A stretch of 64,000 nt of DNA from Halpernia humi (GCF_900108025.1 NZ_FNUS01000003.1:1-64000), one strand, 5' to 3'; shown: positions 8,208-18,500, counted from the first letter of the stretch. The notes: generated from the sequence alone by a model not told the origin. Numbers and translations: made by a program.

Positions 8208-8640
8208 GCTTTTTCTTAAAAAAATTAGGTTGAAAGATTATTGATCCTACAAATAAAAAAAAAGTATAAACAATTACAGATAAAACTTTTCCATCATAAA
8301 AAGAATTTATTTTATTTATGCTATTCAATAAAAGGTAATAAGGCAGTATTAATGTGATTAATGAAACTATTAAAACAGAAAAATAAACTGTATCATTAAT
8401 AATTTTTTTAGAACTTAATTTATAATAAAAAAAATGTGTTATTAACAAAGAAGGAATACTAAGCAGTAAAAAAATTATAATTACACCAATAAAAAATCCG
8501 GAAAACGTTCGTTCAAGACGAAAAGAACCTTCACTTTATAATAAATCTAAAACTATGACCGAAGTTATTGTTCCTCCAATTATTACAAATAGCCAGATTT
8601 TAAACAAATAATATAAGCCAAACCGATAATTTGTTTCCAA
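8185..8640 (-). pseudogene. Membrane protein gene interrupted by an in-frame stop
   Basis: Reading from TTG 8640, eight bases after the paaA stop, the frame encodes a 34-residue segment with a hydrophobic helix (FKIWLFVIIGGTITSVIVL), then TAA at 8536-8538, then continues in the same frame for about 116 residues with three further strongly hydrophobic helices and a lysine-rich tail. There is no frameshift and hydrophobic character resumes directly after the stop, so this looks like a four-helix membrane protein of about 150 residues broken by one nonsense change. The downstream half has no ATG start near its beginning. I do not recognise the family. A sequencing error at 8536-8538 would give the same picture. 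Confidence 0.55.
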
Positions 8641-8647
8641 CTTATTT

Positions 8648-9592
8648 CTACGCTGTTTTAGTCAATTTAATCTGCTTCTCAGCAAAAGCAATCGCCGCTT
8701 CTTTTACCCAAAGATTTTCGCGTTGTGCTTTTTTCTTGGTTTCCAAACGTTTTTTGTTGCATGGTCCGTTTCCTTTCAAAACTTCCATAAATTCATCCCA
8801 CGGCAGATCACCAAAATCGTAATGCTGTCTTTCTTCATTCCATTTCAAATTTTCATCGGGCACTTTTAAACCTAAAAATTCGGCTTGCGAAACGGTAACG
8901 TCAATAAATCTTTGTCTTAAATCATCATTACTTTCACGTTTCACTTTGTAATTCATAGATTTTTGTGAGTTTGGCGAGTCAGAATCGTTTGGACCGAACA
9001 TCATTAAAGCCGGCCACCAAAAGCGGTTTAAGGCTTCCTGCGCCATTTCTTTTTGCTCTTTTGTTCCTTTGCAAAGCGTCATTAAAATTTCATAACCCTG
9101 TCTCTGGTGGAAAGATTCTTCCTTACAAATCCGAACCATTGCACGGGAATAAGGTCCGTAAGAATTTCCCATCAGCATCACTTGATTCATAATTGCAGCG
9201 CCATCTACGAGCCAACCGATTGCACCAATATCGGCCCAACTCAAAGTTGGATAATTAAAAATACTGGAATATTTTGCACGTCCAGAAAGCATGTCGTTAT
9301 AAGTAGAATCGCGGTCTGCGCCGTTTTCACCGTTATTTAAAGTTTCGGAAGCGGCATAAAGATAAAGTCCGTGTCCTGCTTCATCCTGAATTTTTGCTAA
9401 AAGTGCCATTTTTCGCCGCAAACTTGGTGCCCGGGAAATCCAGTTGGCTTCCGGCAACATTCCAACGATTTCAGAATGGGCGTGCTGAGAGATTTGTCGT
9501 ACCAAAAGTTTTCTATAATCTTCAGGCATTACATCTTTCGGTTCTACTTTATTTTCGGCTTGTACGTAATCTAAAAATTTTTCTTGTTCCAT
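8648..9592 (-). CDS. paaA: 1,2-phenylacetyl-CoA epoxidase, catalytic subunit A
   Basis: PaaA is the di-iron catalytic subunit of the multicomponent oxygenase that epoxidises the ring of phenylacetyl-CoA. The 314-residue protein shows the carboxylate ligands of a ferritin-like di-iron site: Glu41, then DEAGH (Glu71, His74), and a second ESFH (Glu159, His162). The N-terminal half contains the family pattern [20 protein letters not shown]. PaaA needs PaaB, PaaC and the reductase PaaE to work. PaaE is encoded upstream on the same strand, but paaB, paaC and paaD, which normally follow paaA directly, are not here; a decayed membrane gene follows instead. The gene appears intact. Confidence 0.93.
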   Translation of the reverse strand: MEQEKFLDYVQAENKVEPKDVMPEDYRKLLVRQISQHAHSEIVGMLPEANWISRAPSLRRKMALLAKIQDEAGHGLYLYAASETLNNGENGADRDSTYNDMLSGRAKYSSIFNYPTLSWADIGAIGWLVDGAAIMNQVMLMGNSYGPYSRAMVRICKEESFHQRQGYEILMTLCKGTKEQKEMAQEALNRFWWPALMMFGPNDSDSPNSQKSMNYKVKRESNDDLRQRFIDVTVSQAEFLGLKVPDENLKWNEERQHYDFGDLPWDEFMEVLKGNGPCNKKRLETKKKAQRENLWVKEAAIAFAEKQIKLTKTA

Positions 9593-9746
9593 TTTTTTGA
9601 GATAATTGATGATAGATTAAAGATAATAGATTTAAATGTTGAAAATATTATACTTCGTTTAATAGTTATAGCAATTTACTTTACTACTTTCACAAATTTA
9701 AAATATTAAATTGGTACACTGTTAAATTCCTACATTGTTAAATTAA

Positions 9747-9830
9747 TTAAAGCAATTTTCTTTCCATTAATTCATCTTTGGTAAAATTTCCAACTTTTTG
9801 ACCTGAAATTATTAGGCTATAAAATGTATT
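9747..9830 (-). pseudogene. C-terminal remnant of a third copy of the small tandem gene
   Basis: A frame of 27 codons without a start encodes a tail ending KVGNFTKDELMERKLL and a stop. This closely matches the tail of the intact gene at 10120-10377 (KVGIFTKDDLYERSF). The neighbouring copy at 9843-10145 lacks this tail. It is therefore either a relic of a third copy or the displaced true end of the 9843-10145 gene after a small disruption around 9830-9843. Confidence 0.55.
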
Positions 9831-9842
9831 TTATTTATAGGA

Positions 9843-10145
9843 TTAATCTACTAACGATAAATCCTTTAAATAAAAACCCCAAATTAAATTTGAAAATTCA
9901 CCTGCCACAAAATTTATTTTTTTATTTTCTATTTTAATTTCGTATTCTTCGAAATAATATTTATTGTGATAATTCGGATCAATGACTTCAACGTTATTTC
10001 TAATAGGTTTCCATTCTAAATCCCAAATATTCAAGCCACAAATTCTAAATTCTTCGCCGTCAGAGATACATTTAGCAAAATACCAATGTTCATTTTTTGA
10101 TTTTTTCTTGTTAAAAACATTAAAAAGACCTTTCATACAAGTCAT
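9843..10145 (-). CDS. Small unknown protein, tandem paralogue 1
   Basis: A 100-residue cytosolic-looking protein with no family I recognise. It shares with its upstream neighbour (10120-10377) the pattern GLNIWxxxW, EVI-x-P, EYEI and NFVAGEFSN, so the two are tandem duplicates. The start may be ATG 10145 or ATG 10136; both overlap the end of the upstream gene, pointing to translational coupling. Compared with its paralogue the N-terminus has an extra lysine-rich stretch and the C-terminus ends differently, with a matching tail left out of frame just downstream. It is predicted to be a small beta-rich protein rich in Trp and Tyr. Function is unknown. Confidence 0.6.
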   Translation of the reverse strand: MTCMKGLFNVFNKKKSKNEHWYFAKCISDGEEFRICGLNIWDLEWKPIRNNVEVIDPNYHNKYYFEEYEIKIENKKINFVAGEFSNLIWGFYLKDLSLVD

Positions 10146-10377
10146 CTTTGGTAAAGATACCTACTTTTCCGTTAGAAAATTCACCTGCCACAAAATTTAC
10201 TTTTTTGTCACCATCGCTTATTTCATACTCATTAAAAAGATAAATATGACCTTCAATTGGGGAAATCACTTCAATTTTCCTGTCGGAACAATGCCAATAA
10301 AAATTCCAGATATTTAAACCTTTTACTTTATATTCTTTATCAACTTCTATAAACGCGGCAAATTTCCAGGGATTCAT
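10120..10377 (-). CDS. Small unknown protein, tandem paralogue 2
   Basis: An 85-residue protein with no recognised domain, signal or membrane segment. It is the most complete member of a local family: MNPWKFAAFIEV start, GLNIWNFYW, EVISPIEG, EYEI, NFVAGEFSNGKVG and a FTKDDLYER tail. The GEFSNGKVG segment and alternating hydrophobic pattern suggest a small beta-sheet fold. The paralogue at 9843-10145 overlaps its end by 26 bases. The pair lies inside what is normally an uninterrupted paaE-paaA region. Function is unknown. Confidence 0.65.
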   Translation of the reverse strand: MNPWKFAAFIEVDKEYKVKGLNIWNFYWHCSDRKIEVISPIEGHIYLFNEYEISDGDKKVNFVAGEFSNGKVGIFTKDDLYERSF

Positions 10378-10408
10378 AATTTTTACTTTTTTAATTATTA
10401 CTTAATAT

Positions 10409-10578
10409 TTAAGCGCAAAGGCGCAAATTAACTTGACTACCAAATCTTAAAGGCGCAAATTGGCTTCGCCAATTGGGATTTGGAAAATTTACCTCAATTT
10501 TAAAAAATGTGCCCATCGGCAAAGCCGACTTGCGTCTTAATTCTACAATTAATAAAAAAATAGCGCCTTTGCGTTAAA
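10409..10578. repeat. CGCAAAGGCGC inverted-repeat element
   Basis: A 170-bp non-coding element is bounded by TTTAAGCGCAAAGGCGC (from 10409) and its near reverse complement GCGCCTTTGCGTTAAA (to 10578). Inside are two smaller hairpins, AATTGGCTTCGCCAATT (10458-10474) and TCGGCAAAGCCGA (10516-10528), and another copy of AAGGCGCAAAT. The CGCAAAGGCGC motif is a type I recall as common in flavobacterial intergenic DNA. It separates paaE from the small tandem genes. Confidence 0.6.
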
Positions 10579-10628
10579 CTTTTTAAGGCTAAAATCAATT
10601 AAGGCTATTTTCCAATTTTCAAATTACT

Positions 10629-11717
10629 TTAAACATCATAAGTTAACATCACAATATTCGTTGTTGGATGGCATTGGCAAGTCAAAACAAAACCTCTTTC
10701 AACTTCATCGTCAGTCAATGCGAAATTCTTTTCCATAAAAACTTCGCCTTCCATCACCTGTGCCTTGCAAGTGCAGCAAACGCCGCCTTTGCAAGCAAAT
10801 GGAACCGGAAGTTTGTCATTTAAAGCCTGATCTAAAATACTTCTTTTCTTAGAATTGAGGTGAAAAGAATACTCATCGTCATCAATTATTAAAGTCACCA
10901 TGCTTTCCAAATTCGGGATGGCTTTAAATTCATCGCTCATTTCCGCATTTTCTTCATCATCTGGCGCAGCATAATATTCAAACATCACCTGTAAAGACGG
11001 TACTTTCTTCTCATTTTTTAAATAAGTAGAAACATCTTTTATCATTTCTGATGGACCGCAAATAAAGAAAACACTTTCTTTTGGATCAATTTCAGGAAAT
11101 CTTTCAAATAATTGTTCTAATTTTTCTGATGAAATTCTGCCTTCAAAAAGTTCATCTTCAAAATGTTTTTCTCGCGACAATAAATAAACAACTTTTAAAC
11201 GGCCTTGAAATTTTTCGACTAAAGCATCAATTCTATCTTTAAAAATAATATCATTTAAACTTTTATTACTAAAAAAAAGATAAGCCGTGCTTTCTGGTTC
11301 TTGGTACAAAGCCTCAATTAAATTTGATAAAACCGGCGAAATCCCACTTCCAGCGGCCAAACCGATGTAATTTTTTCTATTGCTTTTATGATAATTCGTG
11401 TAAAAATATCCCGCAGGTGGCGAAACTTCGATCACATCACCTAACGTTAAATTTTGATTTAAAAAAGTAGAAACTTTTCCATCTTCTAAATGTTTGACCA
11501 AAATTTCAAGGTCAGAATTGCCGTCAGTTGGCGCATTTACAATTGAATAGGAACGCCGCAAATCTTCGCCGTTCAAAATCATTTTAAGGTTTAAATATTG
11601 ACCTTGTTTAAATTGAAAAAGATGCTTCAAATCTTGTGGAATTTCAAAAGAAATATGCACAGAGTCATTGGTTTCTTTTGCGACTTTAGAAGTTTTGAGC
11701 GTATGAAAATGGTTCAT
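10629..11717 (-). CDS. paaE: 1,2-phenylacetyl-CoA epoxidase reductase subunit
   Basis: PaaE passes electrons from NADPH through FAD and a plant-type [2Fe-2S] centre to the PaaA di-iron site. The order is FAD-binding domain (RRSYSIVNAP near residue 60), NAD-binding domain (GSGISPVLS, FFICGPSEMI), then ferredoxin domain with ACKGGVCCTC and a final Cys in LTCQC. I chose ATG 11717, giving 362 residues; a longer frame from TTG 11744 would begin inside the -7 box. It is separated from paaA by a repeat element and two small unknown genes. Divergently transcribed from clpB. Other ring-oxygenase reductases share this architecture, but paaA nearby makes PaaE the best call. Confidence 0.9.
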   Translation of the reverse strand: MNHFHTLKTSKVAKETNDSVHISFEIPQDLKHLFQFKQGQYLNLKMILNGEDLRRSYSIVNAPTDGNSDLEILVKHLEDGKVSTFLNQNLTLGDVIEVSPPAGYFYTNYHKSNRKNYIGLAAGSGISPVLSNLIEALYQEPESTAYLFFSNKSLNDIIFKDRIDALVEKFQGRLKVVYLLSREKHFEDELFEGRISSEKLEQLFERFPEIDPKESVFFICGPSEMIKDVSTYLKNEKKVPSLQVMFEYYAAPDDEENAEMSDEFKAIPNLESMVTLIIDDDEYSFHLNSKKRSILDQALNDKLPVPFACKGGVCCTCKAQVMEGEVFMEKNFALTDDEVERGFVLTCQCHPTTNIVMLTYDV

Positions 11718-11741
11718 TATTTTACTTAAAGTGATTGTTAA

Positions 11742-11749
11742 CAAATATA
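11742..11749 (-). promoter_or_regulatory. -7 box of paaE
   Basis: TATATTTG on the minus strand, 25 bases upstream of ATG 11717. It supports the shorter start for paaE. No TTG -33 element is seen at the usual spacing. Confidence 0.45.
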
Positions 11750-11922
11750 AGAAATGAAAATTAGATTTTAAAATAAACTTAAATTACCGCTTTTCGGAAA
11801 TTATGTCTTAAATCATTAGATAATATTTGAATTATTCGGAAAAATTGTCGTACTTTATTGTGAAAATTAAAATAGAATAGATTTTGACATAAACAGAAAA
11901 ATCACAAATAACAAACTTAACA

Positions 11923-14514
11923 ATGAATCTAAATCAATATACCACAAAATCCCAAGAAGCCATACAAAAAGCGCAGCAAGTCGCTATGGAATTTGGGAAC
12001 CAAAGCATAGAACCCCAACATTTACTTGAAGGTATTTTGCAAAGCGATGAAAACATTTCTGTTTTTTTGATGAAAAAATCTGAAGCAGAATTAAATTTAA
12101 TTCGTGAACGAAACCGAGAAAACATTGAAAAACTCTCAAAAGTAGAAGGCGGAAATATTTATTTGTCCCAATCTGCAAACAAAGTTTTGCTAGACGCCCC
12201 AAATATTGCCAAAAAAATGGGCGATGAATATGTAACGATTGAACACCTTTGGCTGGCATTATTTGAAACCAATTCTGATGTTTCAAAAATGCTAAAAGAT
12301 ATGGGCGTTACCAAGAAATCTTTGGAAATGGCGATTGCAGAATTGCGAAAAGGCAGCAAAGCCACTTCTGCAAGTTCGGAAGAAACATATCAGGCATTAA
12401 ATAAATATGCGAAAAATTTCAATGAATTAGCCGCAGAAGGAAAACTGGACCCGGTAATTGGTCGTGATGAAGAAATAAGAAGAGTTTTACAAATTTTATC
12501 AAGAAGAACGAAGAATAATCCGATTTTAATTGGCGAACCTGGTGTTGGTAAAACTGCAATTGCAGAAGGAATTGCACACCGAATTATTTCCGGTGATATT
12601 CCGGAAAATTTGATGGACAAAACCATTTATTCTTTGGATATGGGTTCGCTGATTGCGGGCGCAAAATTTAAAGGTGAATTTGAAGAACGTTTAAAATCTG
12701 TCGTAAATGAAGTCATAAAATCTGACGGACAAATTATTTTATTCATCGATGAAATTCACACTTTAGTTGGTGCAGGCGGCGGCGAAGGTGCAATGGACGC
12801 GGCAAATATTTTGAAACCCGCTTTGGCGAGAGGTGAATTAAGAGCGGTGGGCGCAACCACGTTAAATGAATATCAAAAATATTTTGAAAAAGATAAAGCC
12901 TTAGAAAGACGTTTCCAGAAAGTGATGGTGGAAGAACCAGACACGGAATCTGCGATTTCCATTCTTCGTGGCATTAAAGAAAAATATGAAGCGCACCACA
13001 AAGTCAGAATAAAAGATGAATCGATAATTGCGGCGGTTGAACAATCTCAACGCTACATTTCCGACCGATTTTTACCCGATAAAGCGATTGATTTAATTGA
13101 TGAAGCCTCGGCAAAATTGAGAATGGAAATCAATTCAAAACCCGAAGAATTGGATGTTTTAGATAGAAAACTTATCCAAATGGAAATAGAATTGGCCGCA
13201 ATTTCCAATGAAGGAAATGATGTTCGCGTGAATCATTTAAAAGAAGATATTGCAAAATTTCAAGAAGATAGAAACGAAATTAATGCAAAATGGTTAAAAG
13301 AGAAACAAAAATCTGAAGATTTAACGACCATTAAAAAAGATATTGAAGCCTTAAAACTCGAAGCAGAACGCGCCTCCAGAGCCGGTGATTACGCGAAAGT
13401 AGCGGAAATTCAATATGGAAAAATTAAAGAAAAAGAAGATGCACTGCAAACTTTAGAGTTAGAAATGCAAAACCATCAAAATGAATTAATTAAAGAAGAA
13501 GTAACGGCAGAAAACATTTCGGAAGTCATTTCAAAATGGACTGGAATTCCGGTGACAAAATTAATTCAATCCGAACGAGAAAAATTATTGCATCTGGAAG
13601 ACGAACTTCACAAAAGAGTTGTGGGACAAGAAGAAGCGATAGAATCTGTTTCCGATGCCATCCGAAGAAATCGCGCAGGATTAAATGACGAAAAAAAACC
13701 AATCGGTTCCTTTTTATTTCTCGGAACAACGGGTGTCGGTAAAACGGAATTGGCAAAAGCGCTCGCAGAATATTTATTTGATGACGAAAATAATATGACC
13801 AGAATTGACATGAGCGAGTACCAAGAACAACATTCGGTTTCTCGATTGGTCGGTTCGCCTCCGGGTTATGTTGGTTATGACGAAGGCGGACAATTAACCG
13901 AAGCCGTGCGAAGAAGACCTTATTCTGTGGTGCTTTTTGATGAAATTGAAAAAGCGCATCCAGATGTTTTTAACACGCTTTTGCAGGTTTTGGATGATGG
14001 AAGATTGACCGACAATAAGGGAAGAATGGTGAATTTTAAAAATACAATCATCATTATGACTTCCAATTTGGGTTCGCATATTATTCAGGAAAACTTTGAA
14101 AACTTAACTGATGATAATCAATTTGAAATTTTAGAAAAAACCAAAACTGAAGTTTTTGCCTTATTAAAACAAAGTTTACGTCCAGAATTTCTCAATAGAA
14201 TTGATGAAACCGTGCTTTTCCAACCTTTAAGCAGAAAAGAAATTGGCAAAATTGTTCATTTCCAATTGCATGGATTTAATAAAATGTTGGAAAGTAGAGG
14301 TATATTTTTAACGGCGACAGAAGATGCCATAAAATATCTTACCAATAAAGGTTACGATCCAAGTTTTGGCGCAAGACCTTTAAAAAGAGTGCTTCAGCAG
14401 GAAGTTTTAAATAAATTGTCTAAAGAAATACTTGCCGGAAAAGTAAATGAAGGCGACAGAATTACGCTGGATTATTTTGAAGAAAGTGGTTTGGTTTTCA
14501 GACCAGTAGAATAA
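11923..14514 (+). CDS. clpB: ATP-dependent disaggregase chaperone ClpB
   Basis: ClpB is a hexameric AAA+ machine that pulls proteins out of aggregates together with DnaK. The 863-residue protein has the N-terminal double Clp repeat (about 1-145), the first AAA+ domain with Walker A GEPGVGKT (204-211), a coiled-coil middle domain of charged residues (about 400-525), the second AAA+ domain with GTTGVGKT (601-608), and the C-terminal small domain. The middle coiled coil and absence of an IGF loop distinguish it from ClpA and ClpC. It stands alone, divergent from paaE, and ends before a repeat array and a strong terminator. Confidence 0.98.
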   Translation: MNLNQYTTKSQEAIQKAQQVAMEFGNQSIEPQHLLEGILQSDENISVFLMKKSEAELNLIRERNRENIEKLSKVEGGNIYLSQSANKVLLDAPNIAKKMGDEYVTIEHLWLALFETNSDVSKMLKDMGVTKKSLEMAIAELRKGSKATSASSEETYQALNKYAKNFNELAAEGKLDPVIGRDEEIRRVLQILSRRTKNNPILIGEPGVGKTAIAEGIAHRIISGDIPENLMDKTIYSLDMGSLIAGAKFKGEFEERLKSVVNEVIKSDGQIILFIDEIHTLVGAGGGEGAMDAANILKPALARGELRAVGATTLNEYQKYFEKDKALERRFQKVMVEEPDTESAISILRGIKEKYEAHHKVRIKDESIIAAVEQSQRYISDRFLPDKAIDLIDEASAKLRMEINSKPEELDVLDRKLIQMEIELAAISNEGNDVRVNHLKEDIAKFQEDRNEINAKWLKEKQKSEDLTTIKKDIEALKLEAERASRAGDYAKVAEIQYGKIKEKEDALQTLELEMQNHQNELIKEEVTAENISEVISKWTGIPVTKLIQSEREKLLHLEDELHKRVVGQEEAIESVSDAIRRNRAGLNDEKKPIGSFLFLGTTGVGKTELAKALAEYLFDDENNMTRIDMSEYQEQHSVSRLVGSPPGYVGYDEGGQLTEAVRRRPYSVVLFDEIEKAHPDVFNTLLQVLDDGRLTDNKGRMVNFKNTIIIMTSNLGSHIIQENFENLTDDNQFEILEKTKTEVFALLKQSLRPEFLNRIDETVLFQPLSRKEIGKIVHFQLHGFNKMLESRGIFLTATEDAIKYLTNKGYDPSFGARPLKRVLQQEVLNKLSKEILAGKVNEGDRITLDYFEESGLVFRPVE

Positions 14515-14537
14515 ACTTTAACGGCTTTACAAAATTA

Positions 14538-14745
14538 AACTTTGTCAAAATACAAACACACCGTCGAAAATTTTGACAAAGCGCTGCGAGTATTCACTTT
14601 GTCAAAGTTTTGTGTGCAAAGATGTTTACTTTGACAAAGTTTTTTGTGCACAGATGTTTACTTTGACAAAGTTTTCTAAACCTGCGAGTCTTCACTTTGT
14701 CAAAGTTTTGTGTGCAAAGATGTTTACTTTGACAAAGTTTTGTAA
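14538..14745. repeat. Array of CTTTGTCAAAG palindromes
   Basis: The tail after clpB holds seven sites of CTTTG-T/A-CAAAG or a close variant in alternating orientation. The core is a unit of about 61 bases, running from CTGCGAGT through ACTTTGTCAAAG, TGTGCAAAGATG and ACTTTGACAAAG, present twice at 14584-14644 and 14682-14742, offset by 98 bases. A further degenerate pair lies at 14538-14578. Two more sites of the same type occur at 23582-23626. An open frame across the array is made of repeat and judged non-coding. Confidence 0.8.
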
Positions 14746-14752
14746 AATAATC

Positions 14753-14797
14753 AAAAATCCGTTTCCAAATTATTGGAAACGGATTTTTATTTTTTTA
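14753..14797 (+). terminator. Terminator after clpB
   Basis: A perfect 16-bp stem (14753-14768 with 14773-14788), four-base loop ATTA, followed by ATTTTTTTAT. It ends transcription from clpB and the repeat array, 34 bases before the next gene. Confidence 0.9.
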
Positions 14798-14821
14798 TAA
14801 CTTAGTTTAAAATAAAATCTC

Positions 14822-15400
14822 GTGAACCCAAAAGTGAACTTCTGTTTTGAAAAGCCTTCCAAATTTCAAAAAGAAATGCAAGAATTGCGAAAAATTGCGC
14901 TCAAAACGAAACTTGATGAAGATTTAAAATGGGGACAACCCACCTACATTTTACAAGAAAAAAATGTTTTTCTTATTCATCAATTTAAAGAATATTGCGC
15001 TTTACTATTTTTTAAAGGTGCATTAATGAAAGATCCTGAAAATATTTTGATTCAGCAATCTGCCAATGTACAATCTGCGATGCAAATGAGATTTACATCA
15101 TTAAAGGAAATAAAAAATTTAGAAAAAACCATTGCAAAATATCTACAAGAAGCCATCAAAGTAGAAAAGTCTGGCAAAAAAATAGTATTGAAAACAACGA
15201 AAGAATTTGAAATTCCAAAAGAGTTTTCAAAAATTCTAGAAGATGATAAAGCCTTAAAACTTGCTTTTGCAAAACTGACACCTGGAAGACAAAGAGCATA
15301 TTTGCTTTTCTTCTCAAATGCAAAACAAGAAAAAACGAGAATACAAAGAATTGAAAAAAATAAAGATAGAATTCTAGACGGGAAAGGCTTGACTGATTGA
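14822..15400 (+). CDS. YdeI/DUF1801 family protein
   Basis: A 192-residue cytosolic protein with an N-terminal DUF1801-like domain (about 15-115; note DEDLKWGQPTYIL and LLFFKGALMKDP) and a C-terminal YdeI/OmpD-associated tail with the family signature RQRAYLLFFSNAKQ and KDRILDGKGLTD. Members are annotated as bacteriocin-protection or OmpD-associated but no biochemical role is established. The best start is GTG 14822, right after the clpB terminator, since no ATG occurs near the conserved N-terminus. It appears monocistronic, with a terminator at 15514-15557. Confidence 0.82.
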   Translation: MNPKVNFCFEKPSKFQKEMQELRKIALKTKLDEDLKWGQPTYILQEKNVFLIHQFKEYCALLFFKGALMKDPENILIQQSANVQSAMQMRFTSLKEIKNLEKTIAKYLQEAIKVEKSGKKIVLKTTKEFEIPKEFSKILEDDKALKLAFAKLTPGRQRAYLLFFSNAKQEKTRIQRIEKNKDRILDGKGLTD

Positions 15401-15513
15401 TTTATATGTACTTTGTTGATTATCAATAATTAATCATAAAAAAGTTGAATCAAAAATCTCTTTTTTGGTATAGTAATTGCGACATTAACTTTGATTTTCA
15501 TCATTTGTGTTTT

Positions 15514-15557
15514 GAAATCCTTGTAAAAATCTAATTTTTACGGGGATTTCTTTTTTT
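15514..15557 (+). terminator. Terminator in the 15401-15589 spacer
   Basis: A 17-position stem (15514-15530 with 15534-15550, two positions G-U) with a three-base loop is followed by seven T. It reads in the plus direction, 114 bases after the YdeI-type gene, and protects the convergent T9SS gene. Confidence 0.8.
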
Positions 15558-15589
15558 AACTAAAATTATTTTTAAGTCCAAGAAATATT

Positions 15590-18500
15590 TTAGTTTCTAT
15601 TTTTTAGCAAAATCCAACCTGTTTTTTTATAGTCATTTCCAAGATCCAAGATATAATAGAAAGTGCCCGATGGTAAAATTCTACCTAAAAATCTTCCGTC
15701 CCAAGTAAAATTTTTGATGTCGCTTGATTGAAAAATCAACTTTCCAAACCTATCGAAAATTATGATTTTTGCATTTGGAAAATATTCAATGTTCTTAATT
15801 TTAAAAACATCATTAAAAGAATCATTATTCGGTGTAATTACGTTTGGAATAAAAATAACCGCTGTCTCCACCGAAATGCTACAAGAATTTAGTTGAGATT
15901 TTACAAAAACGGTATAAATCCCTGCTTTTAAATTGGTGAAAACATTACTATTTTGCCAAGTTTTTTGGTTATCTATCGAATAAGAATAAGGTGGATTTCC
16001 ACCCGAAGCGATTATTTCAATAGCGTTTTCTGTTGAAATAATATTCACAATTGTTGGCGTTTCTCCAGCGCTTACGTTTACGCTTTGTGTTGCGGAGCAA
16101 CCATTATTTCCCGTTAAAATTACAGAATAAGTCCCCACTTTTGAAACCTGCAATGTTTGTGAAAAAGTGGGCGGCGTGGTATTCCATTCATAACTTTTAA
16201 AACCACTTCCAGCATCAAGAACTATGGTTTGTCCGTTACAAATTGTTGCATCAACTAAGGTTGAAGAATGTGGTTCTGGAGAAATTTCTACTTTAATTTC
16301 TGCACGTGGACTTTCGCAACCATTCACAACTTGGGAAACCCAAAAAGAAAATGTGCCGGCAACGGAAGTATTTGGAGTTGGCGCTGTCCTACTTCCCGTT
16401 CCGCCAGTTGCTGAAGTGTACCAAAGTAAATTTGTTCCAGTTGCCGTTAATGCTGAAGCCGCAGAATTTTGACAATAATTTATTGGCGAACTTACAATTG
16501 GTTCATTAGGATTTGCATTAATATTAACTTTAATTTCTGAACGCGGACTTTCGCAACCATTCACAACTTGAGAAACCCAAAAAGAAAATGTGCCGGCGAC
16601 GGAAGTATTTGGAGTTGGTGCCGTTGCACTTCCTGTTCCGCCAGTTGCAGAAGTGTACCAAAGCAAATTTGTGCCAGTTGCTGTTAATGCTGAAGCAGCA
16701 GAATTTTGACAATAATTTATTGCCGAACTTACAATTGGTGCATTAGGATTTGCATTAATATTAACTTTAATTTCTGAACGCGGACTTTCACAACCATTCA
16801 CAACTTGCGAAACCCAGAATGAAAATGTGCCGGCGACGGAAGTATTTGGAGTTGGAGTTGTTGAACTTCCCGTTCCGCCGGTTGCAGAAGTGTACCAAAG
16901 TAGATTTGTGCCAGTTGCCGTTAATGCTGAAGCAGCAGAATTTTGACAATAATTTATCGGTGAACTTACAATTGGGGCGCTAGGCGTTGCTTTAATTAAA
17001 ACTTTTATTTCTGAACGCGGACTTTCGCAACCATTGACAACTTGGGAAACCCAGAAAGAAAATGTTCCAGCGACGGAAGTATTTGGAGTTGGCGCCGTTG
17101 CACTTCCCGTTCCGCCAGATGCAGAAGTGTACCAAAGCAAATTTGTTCCAGTTGCCGTTAATGCTGAAGCAGCAGAATTTTGACAATAATTTATCGGTGA
17201 ACTTACAGTTGGTGCGCTAGGCGTTGCTTTAATTAAAACTTTTATTTCAGTTCGCGGACTTTCGCAACCATTAACAACTTGCGAAACCCAGAATGAAAAT
17301 GTGCCGGCGATGGAAGTATTTGGAGTTGGCGCTGTCGTACTTCCCGTTCCGCCGGTTGCAGAAGTGTACCAAAGTAAATTTGTTCCAGTTGCTGTTAATG
17401 AAGTGGCGACAGAATTTTGACAATAATTTAATGGTGAACTTACAGTTGGTGCGCTAGGCGTTGCTTTAATTAAAACTTTTATTTCAGTTCGTGGACTTTC
17501 GCAGCCATTGACAACTTGAGAAACCCAAAAAGAAAATGTGCCGGCGACGGAAGTATTTGGAGTTGGCGCTGTTGCACTTCCCGTTCCGCCGGTTGCTGAA
17601 GTGTACCAAAGCAAATTTGTGCCAGTTGCCATTAATGCTGAAGCAGCAGAATTTTGGCAATAATTTATTGGTGAACTTACAATTGGTGCATTTGGATTTG
17701 CATTAATATTAACTTTAATTTCTGAACGTGGACTTTCGCAACCGTTTACTACTTGTGAAACCCAAAAAGAAAATGTGCCTGTAACGGAAGTATTTGGAGT
17801 TGGCGCTGTCGTACTTCCCGTTCCGCCAGTTGCAGAAGCGTACCAAAGTAGATTTGTGCCAGTTGCCGTTAATGAAGTGGCGACAGAATTTTGGCAATAA
17901 TTTATTGGTGAACTTACAATTGGTGCATTTGGATTTGCATTAATATTAACTTTAATTTCTGAACGTGGACTTTCGCAACCGTTTACTACTTGTGAAACCC
18001 AAAAAGAAAATGTGCCTGTAACGGAAGTATTTGGAGTTGGCGCTGTCGTACTTCCCGTTCCGCCAGTTGCAGAAGCGTACCAAAGTAGATTTGTGCCAGT
18101 TGCCGTTAATGAAGTGGCGACAGAATTTTGGCAATAATTTAAAGGAGAACTTACAGTTGGTGCAGCAGGATAACCATTTATTTTAATGGTAATTGGTGTA
18201 GAAATAACTTGGCAATTGGCTGATAAAATATTTGCAGATTCACCCACAATAAATCTAAATTGATCACCATTTTGATAACTTCCGGCTGCGATATTCACAA
18301 CAGGATTTGAAGTAGGAATGGTTAAATCTACCCAAGAAAAGCCATTATCTGAACTTTTTTGCCAAATATAATTGACGTTTAAAAAAGTATTCGTACTTAA
18401 ATTAGCTGTGAGCTGAAAAGCTTGAGAATTATCACAAATCCCAGAAGTAAAAACATTTGGTATATCTGCGGAAATACTTGTGGAAGGACCACACGGACTA

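Noticed and set aside
11718-11744. Nine-codon N-terminal extension of paaE from TTG
   Set aside because: It begins inside a -7 promoter box; ATG 11717 gives the normal start of the family.
14573-14800. 75-codon open frame after clpB
   Set aside because: It consists of the CTTTGTCAAAG array and a terminator, with repeated cysteine-phenylalanine motifs produced by the DNA repeat.
16270-18165. Regular repeats that might suggest a CRISPR array
   Set aside because: Unit is 237 bp, continuous, in frame and encodes Ig-like domains; there are no spacers.
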